Below, one piece after another: positions 1-5,619 of a DNA stretch of 5,820 nt. The notes under the pieces are model-generated. The model saw nothing but the letters and a program-made list of their open reading frames with translations, was not told where the DNA came from and made no database searches. The stretch lies in contig SLGN01000234.1 in assembly GCA_007123695.1 (NCBI GenBank), forward strand, positions 1 through 5,820, given 5' to 3'. The stretch is from Verrucomicrobiales bacterium (lineage in GTDB: Bacteria > Verrucomicrobiota > Verrucomicrobiia > Verrucomicrobiales > DEV007). The translations under genes and the position numbers were made by a program. Each line of letters starts with the position of its first letter. Position 1 is the stretch's first letter.

Positions 1-1
1 C

Positions 2-1660
2 ACGCCCGGCGCCCCACCCCAGGGCCAGCAGCAAGGCGGCGGCCAGCAGCAGGGCGCCGGCCAGCAGCAGGGCGCCGGAAGCGGCGGCGCGGCGCAGCGG
101 GGCGGCAACGACCGCTCCCGCAACGTCATGAACGGCGTCGGCACCGCCGAGCAGCCCGCCGCACAGCTCATTCCCGACGACCGCCTCAACCGCATCATGA
201 TCGTCGCCTCGCCCAGCGACGCCGCCTACGTCCTCGACCTCATCAAGCAGTTCGACCGCCCCCTCGCCGCGCACCGGCCCGTCGAGCGCATGTTGAAATA
301 CGTCAAGGCCAACGACATCCTTCCCGTCCTCGTCGATGTACTCCAGGACACGGGCACCGGCGAGACCATGCTGCCGGGCGGGCGGCAGATCCAGACCCGC
401 CCCACGCCCGTGACCTCCTCGCAGCTCGCCACCCTCACCGGCACCGCCCGCACCCAGCAAAACCAGCAGAACCGGATCCAGCAGACCGGCGACGAGGTGG
501 GGGGACGGGCCGACCAGATCGCCTTCCCCATCGACGACGTCGCCCCGATTTCCGTCCTCGTCGGCAAGACCCGAGTCATCGCCGACCGCCAGTCGAATTC
601 GATCATCGTCTCCGGCACGCGCGAATCCGAGGAAATCGTGCTCGACATGATCGACCGGCTCGACCGCCGCCCCGTGCAGGTCTATCTCGCCACCGTGATC
701 GGCGAATTGACGCTCGCCGACGACACCCAGCTCGGCATCGACTTCATTCAGCGCTTCACGAGGTGGAGCGGCAGCAACCCCCGCGCCGGCGGATTCAGCG
801 GCGGCAACATCAACGGACGGCCCGACATCATCAACGGCGGCAACATCGCCAACATCGCCGACATGTTCACGACCACCCCCTTCGGCCCCGCCGCCGGCCT
901 CAACTTCTACGGCCAGATCGGCGAATCCCTAGACGTCATCGTCACGGCTCTGGAGACGACCCAGCGCTTCAAGGTCCTCTCGCGGCCCGTCGTCTACACC
1001 CAGAACGGAAAGCGCGCCGAGATCACCTCGGGTCGTGAAGTCCCCTACCCCGAGACCGCCCTGACCGACACCAACAACCCCAACGCAGTCCGCTCGACCG
1101 TGGCCTACAAGGACGTCGTGCTCAAACTCGAGGTACTGCCCACCATCAACGAGCAGGACGAAGTGACCCTCGACATCGTCCAGATCAACGACCGCGTCGT
1201 CGGCCAGCAGGTCATCGACCAGAACGAGATCCCCATCATCGGCAAGCAGGAGCTCAACACCACCGTCTCCGTGGCGAACCGTTCCACCATCATTCTTGGC
1301 GGCCTCATCGCCGACTCGCGCGAGGAGCAAAACAGCGGCATCCCCATCATCAAGGACATTCCCGTGATCGGAGCGGCGGCGCGGAACTCGAACCTCGCGA
1401 AATCCCGCGCCGAACTCATGATCTTCATCCAGCCCGTCGTCGTCCGCAGCGACCAGGACGCGACCTTCGCCAGCTACGACGAGGACGTGCGCACCGAGGT
1501 CGGGGCCGAGGCGGCCGAAACCTTCCCCGAACCGGGCGTCCCCACCATCCGACACCGCGACGAGGTCGTCCGCGACATCGAGACCGACTCCAGCCCGCTC
1601 AAGAGACTCGGCCGCCGCATCTTCGGGAAACAGCGAATCCCCCGCGAACCGCTGCCCTGA
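2..1660 (+). CDS. Secretin (GspD/PulD-like outer-membrane channel), 5' end missing
   Basis: This is the C-terminal 552 residues of a secretin, the multimeric outer-membrane pore of type II secretion or type IV pilus machines. The frame is open to the left edge, so the real start, signal peptide and first N-domains lie outside; the ATG at 128 is internal. Counting from the codon at base 2, there is a Gln/Gly linker (about 8-30), then an N-domain segment ending LIKQFDRP (56-87). A second N-domain (about 95-224) is interrupted by a Thr/Gln/Asn-rich insert and resumes at VIADRQSNSIIVSG. The secretin core follows (about 300-483), with the family signature around STIILGGLIAD and IPIIKDIPVIG (428-457). 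A charged tail of about 70 residues ends the protein. The usual LF after IPxIG is replaced by AAARN. GspD is the closest type, but PilQ-like or another secretin is possible because no other secretion genes are visible. The family call is firm; the system is uncertain. Confidence 0.9.
   Translation, partial: TPGAPPQGQQQGGGQQQGAGQQQGAGSGGAAQRGGNDRSRNVMNGVGTAEQPAAQLIPDDRLNRIMIVASPSDAAYVLDLIKQFDRPLAAHRPVERMLKYVKANDILPVLVDVLQDTGTGETMLPGGRQIQTRPTPVTSSQLATLTGTARTQQNQQNRIQQTGDEVGGRADQIAFPIDDVAPISVLVGKTRVIADRQSNSIIVSGTRESEEIVLDMIDRLDRRPVQVYLATVIGELTLADDTQLGIDFIQRFTRWSGSNPRAGGFSGGNINGRPDIINGGNIANIADMFTTTPFGPAAGLNFYGQIGESLDVIVTALETTQRFKVLSRPVVYTQNGKRAEITSGREVPYPETALTDTNNPNAVRSTVAYKDVVLKLEVLPTINEQDEVTLDIVQINDRVVGQQVIDQNEIPIIGKQELNTTVSVANRSTIILGGLIADSREEQNSGIPIIKDIPVIGAAARNSNLAKSRAELMIFIQPVVVRSDQDATFASYDEDVRTEVGAEAAETFPEPGVPTIRHRDEVVRDIETDSSPLKRLGRRIFGKQRIPREPLP
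23..76 (+). repeat. Three tandem 18-bp units in the secretin linker
   Basis: Three consecutive in-frame 18-bp units lie at 23-40, 41-58 and 59-76. The last two are identical and the first differs at two positions. They encode GQQQGG, GQQQGA and GQQQGA. This makes a flexible low-complexity linker upstream of a secretin N-domain. Because the unit is a multiple of three, copy number can change by slippage without breaking the frame. Confidence 0.85.
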
Positions 1661-1677
1661 AAGGCCGCGCGGCCCTT
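1661..1677 (+). terminator. Possible hairpin just after the secretin stop
   Basis: Directly after the TGA at 1658-1660, GGCC (1663-1666) and GGCC (1671-1674) can pair across a GCGC loop. Flanking AA and TT may extend the stem past one bulged C. The stem is short and no T-run follows, so it is at best a weak or Rho-assisted terminator. Confidence 0.3.
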
Positions 1678-1741
1678 CTGCACTCGGATCCGGGCTCCCC
1701 CACTGCGGAGTCCGTGGCCGGACAAAACTGACTGGATCGGA

Positions 1742-1776
1742 GAGCGAACCCTGTCGGGTCGAGGAGCGCACCCTGT
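1742..1776. repeat. Direct repeat pair, 22-bp spacing
   Basis: GAGCGAACCCTGT (1742-1754) recurs as GAGCGCACCCTGT (1764-1776), 12 of 13 bases identical with starts exactly 22 bp apart. The pair lies in the gap between the secretin and dipeptidase genes. It could be a small tandem duplication in the decaying antisense WD40 relic (22 is not a multiple of 3, so it would shift frame) or a paired protein-binding site. The sequence does not decide between them. Confidence 0.45.
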
Positions 1777-1806
1777 TGAGCACCGCCGCCCAATCGATGG
1801 CGACAG

Positions 1807-1980
1807 GCCCGATGATGCGGCGTCCCAGAGGCGTGCAGCCCCCTCCTTGGGGCCGGTGGCGAGAAACCGTCCACCGCAGGAGAAGGCCACCTTGACGTCT
1901 CAGCTCTCGTGCCCGCACCAGGCACAGGGGCGGACTCCGCTATCGGCATCGACTACCCGCTTCGCCCGAGCAGCCCCAAA
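1807..1980 (-). pseudogene. Decayed WD40-repeat gene fragment
   Basis: Read on the minus strand from 1980 down, one frame gives the end of one WD40 repeat and then nearly a whole second one. The first is seen as VVDADSG (1956-1936), followed by WCGH. The second runs from GH (1914-1909) through VAFS (1890-1879) and FLATG to ARLWDAASSG (1836-1807). GH to WD spans 31 codons, normal for a WD40 unit, and the match to the usual VAFSPDG, LATG and ARLWDAASG pattern is strong. A TGA at 1902-1900 sits inside the unit, between GHES and DVKVAFS. No start and no further clean repeat are visible: beyond 1807 the pattern fades, and at 1660 the antisense secretin gene begins. It therefore looks like debris of a multi-repeat WD40 protein of the kind common in Planctomycetota and Verrucomicrobiota. 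The boundaries are approximate. The alternative is chance resemblance, which I consider unlikely given the correct motif spacing. Confidence 0.6.
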
Positions 1981-1999
1981 ACCCCGACCCCAACCCCGC

Positions 2000-2047
2000 T
2001 TGGCTTCCCTCAAATTCAGGATTAAGCTGACTCCCCTCCCTTCCCCC
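2000..2047 (+). promoter_or_regulatory. Weak promoter candidate and pyrimidine leader
   Basis: The only AT-richer patch in the gap lies just upstream of the dipeptidase start. TTGGCT (2000-2005) and TAAGCT (2023-2028) are spaced 17 bp apart and resemble sigma-70 boxes loosely (4 of 6 and 3 of 6). From 2031 to 2047 all 17 bases are pyrimidines, ending directly at the ATG, so no Shine-Dalgarno site is present. The boxes may be fortuitous; the pyrimidine tract is a direct observation. Confidence 0.2.
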
Positions 2048-2734
2048 ATGAGCCCCGTCCCGCGCCTTGTCGCCGCCCTCTTCGTGCTGCTGCTCTCCTA
2101 CCCTCTCGTCAGCGGCGGGCAGGTCTCGTGGCTGAAGCGCGAGCGGAACGCCGCCGTCGCCCGCAAGGCCAAGCGCTACCTCCTCGTCCCGATGGAGACG
2201 GCGGTGCCGGAGGCGCGGATCGACATGCGCTACAAGGTGACCTCCGCCGCAGGCAAGCCGCTCTACCCTGCCGACCTGCCCTGTCTCGTCCACCGCTCCA
2301 CCGCCGCGAAGCTGCGCCTCGTCGCCAAGGAGCTCGCCGAGCACGGCTACGCCCTCAAGATCTGGGACGCCTGGCGGCCGCCCGAGGCCCATCAAGCGCT
2401 CTGGGACGCGGTCCGCGACGAACGTTTCGTGGTGCCGCCGAGCAAAGGCCTCTCGTGGCATTGCTACGGCGTCTCCATCGATCTGACCCTGGTGCGCCTC
2501 GACGGCAACGAGGTCGCCATGCCCTCGCGTTTCGACGAGTTCTCCCCCCGCGCCGCCTCGAAATACCGCGGCGGCGATCCCGAGGTGGCCCGCCGCCTCG
2601 AATTGCTCCAAAACGCGATGCGGCGCCAGGGCTTCCGCACCATCGAGTCGGAATGGTGGCATTTCGACGACATGAAGCCGCAGGGAGGCGTCCGCAACGT
2701 CACCGCCGCCGACCTCGGCATCCGCATGCCATGA
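2048..2734 (+). CDS. Secreted D-alanyl-D-alanine dipeptidase (VanX/DdpX-like, M15D)
   Basis: This 228-residue zinc dipeptidase should hydrolyse D-Ala-D-Ala, the dipeptide of peptidoglycan stems. The start at 2048 is chosen because it begins a good signal peptide: MSPVPR, a hydrophobic stretch to about residue 20, then VSGGQ, with no lipobox Cys. The catalytic set of the family is complete: SxHxxGxxxD as SWHCYGVSID (136-145) gives zinc ligands H138 and D145; EWWHF (202-206) gives the base E202 and ligand H205; and DAWRPP (107-112) carries the conserved Arg. VanX itself is cytoplasmic and shorter (about 200 residues); a periplasmic relative is Salmonella PcgL. Export here suggests cell-wall turnover or dipeptide scavenging rather than vancomycin resistance, and no vanA/vanH-type neighbour is seen. 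Its TGA overlaps the next gene's ATG. Substrate specificity within M15 is inferred. Confidence 0.88.
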   Translation: MSPVPRLVAALFVLLLSYPLVSGGQVSWLKRERNAAVARKAKRYLLVPMETAVPEARIDMRYKVTSAAGKPLYPADLPCLVHRSTAAKLRLVAKELAEHGYALKIWDAWRPPEAHQALWDAVRDERFVVPPSKGLSWHCYGVSIDLTLVRLDGNEVAMPSRFDEFSPRAASKYRGGDPEVARRLELLQNAMRRQGFRTIESEWWHFDDMKPQGGVRNVTAADLGIRMP

Positions 2735-4089
2735 GCCAGCGGCCCCGATCCATGGAGGAGACCGCCCTTTCCGTAGTCCGGGAGCTGCGCGAGGCCGGGC
2801 ACGAAGCCCTCTTCGCGGGCGGCTGCGTCCGCGACCGGCTGCGCGGGGTCGAGCCGAAGGACTACGACATCGCGACCTCGGCACATCCCGCCGAGATCGC
2901 GCGCCTCTTTCCCCGCGCCGAGCCGATCGGAGCCCATTTCGGGGTAATGATGGTGCGGCGCGGAGGACACTCCTTCGAGATCGCCACCTTCCGAGAGGAT
3001 GGCGCCTACCTCGACGGACGCCATCCGAGCTCGGTCGTCTTCTCCACCGCCGAGGCCGACGCACGGCGCCGCGACTTCACCGTGAACGGCATGTTCTACG
3101 ATCCCGTCGGGGAACGCGTCGTCGATTACGTCGGCGGCAGCGAAGACCTCGCCGCCGGGCGGATCCGGGCCATCGGCGAACCGCGCGACCGCTTCCGCGA
3201 GGACTACCTGCGCCTGCTCCGCGCGGTGCGCTTCGCCGTCGCGCTCGGCTTCGAGATCGAACCCGCCACCTGGCAGGCCATCCGCGAGACCGCGCCGCGC
3301 ATCGTCGAGATCAGCCCCGAGCGCATCCGCGAGGAACTCGACCGGATCTGGCTGAGCCCGAATCGAGTCCGCGGCTTCGACCTGCTCGTCGGCAGCGGGC
3401 TGATTGAGGCGGTCATTCCGGAAATTCCCGCCCTGCGGGGATGCGAGCAGCCGCCCCAGTTCCACCCCGAGGGCGACGTCTTCGTCCACACCCGCCTCGT
3501 CCTTTCCCACCTCCCCCCCGACGCGGGACTGCCTCTCGTGCTGGCCGCGCTGCTCCACGACATCGGCAAGCCCGCGACCTTTTCCCTCGATCCCGCCGAA
3601 GGCCGCATCCGCTTTCACGGACACGACAAAGTCGGCGCCGAGATGGCCGAATCCATCCTGCGACGGCTCCGCTACTCCAACGCCGTCGTCGATGCCGTCG
3701 TCTCCGCCGTGGGCCACCACATGCAGTTCATCGGCGTGCAGCAGATGCGGACCTCCAAGCTGAAGCGCTTCATGGCCCGGCCCGGTTTCGACGACGAACT
3801 CGCCCTGCACCGCGCCGACTGCCTCGGCAGCAACGGACAGCTCGGCAACCATGAATTCCTGCTTCAAAAGCAGCGGGAATTCGAGAACGCTCCGCTGCCG
3901 CCGCAATGGTTCGTGAACGGGGGCGACCTCGTCGCGAGGGGCTGGAAGCCGGGCCCCGGACTCGGGGCGGCCCTCGCCGAAGCCCACGACATGCAGCTCG
4001 AGGGCGTCTTCGCCAGCCGCGAGGAAGCGCTCGCGTGGCTGGAGCAGCGTTCGCCCGAAACGGAGCAAGATCCGCCATCCGAGGCGTGA
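2731..4089 (+). CDS. cca: CCA tRNA nucleotidyltransferase / poly(A) polymerase family, HD domain
   Basis: This 452-residue cytoplasmic enzyme adds or repairs the 3' CCA end of tRNAs using CTP and ATP. The class II nucleotidyltransferase head is clear: GGCVRD (30-35), metal-binding DYD (D44, D46), RRRDFTVNG (112-120) and the base-selecting EDYLR (157-161) followed by LLRAVRFAVALGF. An HD domain follows, with FVHT (251-254), LLHDIGK (HD at 276-277), FHGHDK (295-300) and GHH (328-330). The tail has NGGDLVARGWKPGPGLG (396-412) and a QLEG...EEALAWL motif, typical of bacterial CCA enzymes. The ATG at 2731 overlaps the dipeptidase stop as ATGA, favouring it over the ATG at 2752, which is also in frame. 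The long open frame upstream to 2128 is only a shadow inside the dipeptidase gene. The sequence alone cannot exclude a CC-adding, A-adding or poly(A) polymerase specialist. The residue usually Ala after VN in motif B is Gly here. Confidence 0.93.
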   Translation: MSQRPRSMEETALSVVRELREAGHEALFAGGCVRDRLRGVEPKDYDIATSAHPAEIARLFPRAEPIGAHFGVMMVRRGGHSFEIATFREDGAYLDGRHPSSVVFSTAEADARRRDFTVNGMFYDPVGERVVDYVGGSEDLAAGRIRAIGEPRDRFREDYLRLLRAVRFAVALGFEIEPATWQAIRETAPRIVEISPERIREELDRIWLSPNRVRGFDLLVGSGLIEAVIPEIPALRGCEQPPQFHPEGDVFVHTRLVLSHLPPDAGLPLVLAALLHDIGKPATFSLDPAEGRIRFHGHDKVGAEMAESILRRLRYSNAVVDAVVSAVGHHMQFIGVQQMRTSKLKRFMARPGFDDELALHRADCLGSNGQLGNHEFLLQKQREFENAPLPPQWFVNGGDLVARGWKPGPGLGAALAEAHDMQLEGVFASREEALAWLEQRSPETEQDPPSEA

Positions 4090-4091
4090 GC

Positions 4092-4120
4092 TTCGGCGGA
4101 ACCGCCGGGACCCCGCCGAA
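4092..4120. terminator. Inverted repeat between convergent genes
   Basis: TTCGGCGG (4092-4099) and CCGCCGAA (4113-4120) form a perfect 8-bp GC-rich stem around a 13-base loop, starting two bases after the CCA gene stop. A competing smaller hairpin (4094-4099 with 4102-4107) shares the left arm. There is no T-run on either side. Placement between two convergent stops fits a bidirectional terminator. A 10-bp palindrome, GAACCGGTTC, follows at 4142-4151, but I assign it no role. Confidence 0.45.
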
Positions 4121-4191
4121 CGGTCGAGAGGTCTTCGCCGGGAACCGGTTCGCGAGATTCGCGGCCAGCTCGGCAAGGCTTCCGGACGGAG

Positions 4192-5619
4192 CTATTCCGT
4201 CGCGGAAATGCGGTAGAGGTGGCGTTCGCCCCGGACGATGAGATCGCCGCCCGTGGCGGCGGGCGTGACATCGACGCCCTCGCCGAGCCGGTTGAGCCCG
4301 ACGAGCGAGAACTCCTCCGAATCCCGAATGACCGCCGCCGTGCCGTCGCGTCCGAAGATGTAGAGATGTCCGCCCGCAGCCACGGGAGAGGCATAGACCT
4401 GACCGACCCCGTCGATGCGTTCGCGCTCGAAGTGGACGTTGCCGGTGAGGGCGTCCAGACAGGTCACGGCGCACTCGCGGCCCGCGAGGTAGTAGAGCCG
4501 CCCGTCGGACAAGGCGGGGGAAGGGATGTCCGGCGTGTTGCGATCGACGCTCCAAACCACCGAGGAGCTTCCTCCGAGATCGCCGCGTCCGCCGAGATGG
4601 AACGCTCCGAGGTAGGCGCCGCGAAAACCGCTGCCGACGAAAACGAGTTCGCCAAGGGAGACCGGCGACGCGACGGGGCGCTCGGTCTGCCCCGAACAGC
4701 GCCAGAGTTCCTCTCCGGTCTCGAGATCGTAGGATCGGACGTAGCCCTGCCCCGTAAGAACCACCTGTGTCCGTCCCTCGTGCCGCACCGCGAGAGGAGT
4801 ACCCCAAGTGGTTGTTTCTCCGGGTCGTGCCGCCTTCCATTTGGCGGTCCCGCTCTTCTTGTCGAGGGCGAGGAGGTAGGAATCGCCCTCGTGGTCCCAA
4901 GGGATGAGAACAGTGTCGCCGTGGAGAGCCGGACTGCTGCCCTCGCCGAAGCCCGAGCGGGTCCGCATTGGTTCGAACTCGGTGTAGGCCCATGCGGGTT
5001 CTCCTTCCAGCGTGTAGGCGAAAATCCCCCGCGAGCCGAAATGGGCGTAGACCCGCTCGCCATCGGTCATGGGCGAAGCGGAGGCGAAGCCGTGGTCGTG
5101 ATGGTGCCCTTCGGTCGGCTGCGTCTCCGCCGCGACCCGCTCCCACAGCAGCTTGCCGCTGCTCCGGTCGTAGCAGAGCAAGGTGAACCGCTGCACCGAA
5201 ATCGCCGTCTCGCCGCCTCCTCGGCTGCCGCCTCTCCCGCGCCGTCCCCCGGGCCGCACGCCCGCCGATCCCTCGCCCCCTTCGGCCCGGCCCCGCCCGC
5301 CGCGCGGCGCAGACGGCGTAGAAGGCGCAGATCCTTCCCCGGGTTCCGAACCCGCGTCCGCATCCGCCGGAACTGCGGTCGCGACAAAGATTCGGTCCCC
5401 CCAGACCACCGGAGAAGCCGACCCCCTGCCCGGCACCGCCACCTTCCAAGCCACATTCTCCGTCTCGCTCCAAGAGAGCGGAGGATTCGCTCCGGAGGCA
5501 GCGGCGCTGTTGCCATCGGGTCCCCTCCAATGGAGCCAATCCTCGCCACCGGCGGAAGACACGAGAAAAGCGGCGGCGAATGCCAGCGCAAGTGAAAGTG
5601 CAAGAGAGGCGTGTTTCAT
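4192..5619 (-). CDS. Exported PQQ-like beta-propeller repeat protein (BamB-like fold)
   Basis: This 475-residue protein is predicted to be secreted and fold as a 7-8 bladed propeller. The start at 5619 gives a signal peptide (MKHASLALSLALAFAAAFLV, then SSAGG). The mature part opens with WLHWRGPDGN (28-37) and ENVAWKVAVPGRG, the entry signature of the family often annotated as PQQ-binding-like propeller in Planctomycetota and Verrucomicrobiota. Blade strands recur as SPVVWGDRIFVA (69), ASPMTDGERVYA (181), SSPALHGDTVLI (228), ASPVSLGELVFV (317), PSPALSDGRLYY (367) and ASPVAAGGHLYI (410). Blade-closing DxxTGxxxW motifs lie at about 150, 252, 297 and 388; the last has Phe for Trp. The end HLYRI is typical. 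A Gly/Arg/Ser/Pro-rich insert at about 88-137 interrupts the first blades. No cofactor or partner is evident, and PQQ binding should not be assumed. It is convergent with the CCA gene and probably has its own promoter. The family's function is unknown. Confidence 0.9.
   Translation of the reverse strand: MKHASLALSLALAFAAAFLVSSAGGEDWLHWRGPDGNSAAASGANPPLSWSETENVAWKVAVPGRGSASPVVWGDRIFVATAVPADADAGSEPGEGSAPSTPSAPRGGRGRAEGGEGSAGVRPGGRRGRGGSRGGGETAISVQRFTLLCYDRSSGKLLWERVAAETQPTEGHHHDHGFASASPMTDGERVYAHFGSRGIFAYTLEGEPAWAYTEFEPMRTRSGFGEGSSPALHGDTVLIPWDHEGDSYLLALDKKSGTAKWKAARPGETTTWGTPLAVRHEGRTQVVLTGQGYVRSYDLETGEELWRCSGQTERPVASPVSLGELVFVGSGFRGAYLGAFHLGGRGDLGGSSSVVWSVDRNTPDIPSPALSDGRLYYLAGRECAVTCLDALTGNVHFERERIDGVGQVYASPVAAGGHLYIFGRDGTAAVIRDSEEFSLVGLNRLGEGVDVTPAATGGDLIVRGERHLYRISATE
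5209..5358 (-). other. Gly/Arg-rich low-complexity insertion within the propeller gene
   Basis: This segment encodes about residues 88-137 of the propeller protein: an acidic Ser/Pro part (EPGEGSAPSTPSAP), then repeated GGRGR-, GGRRGRGG- and GGSRGGG-like runs. It lies between the strand VVWGDRIFVATA and the next strand ISVQRFTLLCYD, so it should be a long flexible loop with a strong positive charge in its second half. The frame is intact across it. Confidence 0.7.

Larger units (their letters stand above)
1661..2047. other. 387-bp gap between secretin and dipeptidase
   Basis: No intact gene is seen here. The dipeptidase frame stays open upstream to an ATG at 1847, but the added 67 residues are Pro/Arg-rich and would bury the signal peptide, so that start is unlikely. 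The gap contains the GC hairpin after the secretin, the 22-bp-spaced direct repeats, the minus-strand WD40 relic and the leader of the dipeptidase gene. Confidence 0.6.

Noticed and set aside
1714..1719. A further GH (in VLSGHG) in the WD40 frame downstream of the relic
   Set aside because: It lies about 30 residues after the WD of the previous unit, too far for normal spacing, and no following blade pattern is seen; it may be chance.
929..1918. Long minus-strand open frame (329 codons) opposite the secretin
   Set aside because: It is rich in Asp, Gly, Val and Leu in the pattern expected of a GC-rich antisense shadow, matches no family, and overlaps a clearly real secretin. Only its region upstream of 1807 lies near the WD40 relic, which is in a different frame.
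1847..2047. Upstream extension of the dipeptidase to an ATG at 1847
   Set aside because: The extra 67 residues are Pro/Arg-rich and would place the signal peptide internally; the stretch also overlaps the antisense WD40 relic.
2464..4176. Minus-strand open frame (570 codons) opposite the dipeptidase and CCA genes
   Set aside because: It spans two well-supported genes on the other strand, with shadow-like composition and no motif.
3770..5539. Minus-strand open frame (589 codons) overlapping the propeller gene in another frame
   Set aside because: It is extremely Arg/Gly-rich, has no domain, and covers both the CCA gene end and the propeller gene, which has a convincing protein in its own frame.
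4219..5595. Plus-strand open frame (458 codons) opposite the propeller gene
   Set aside because: It is an antisense shadow with no recognisable domain; the minus-strand frame has a signal peptide and blade repeats.
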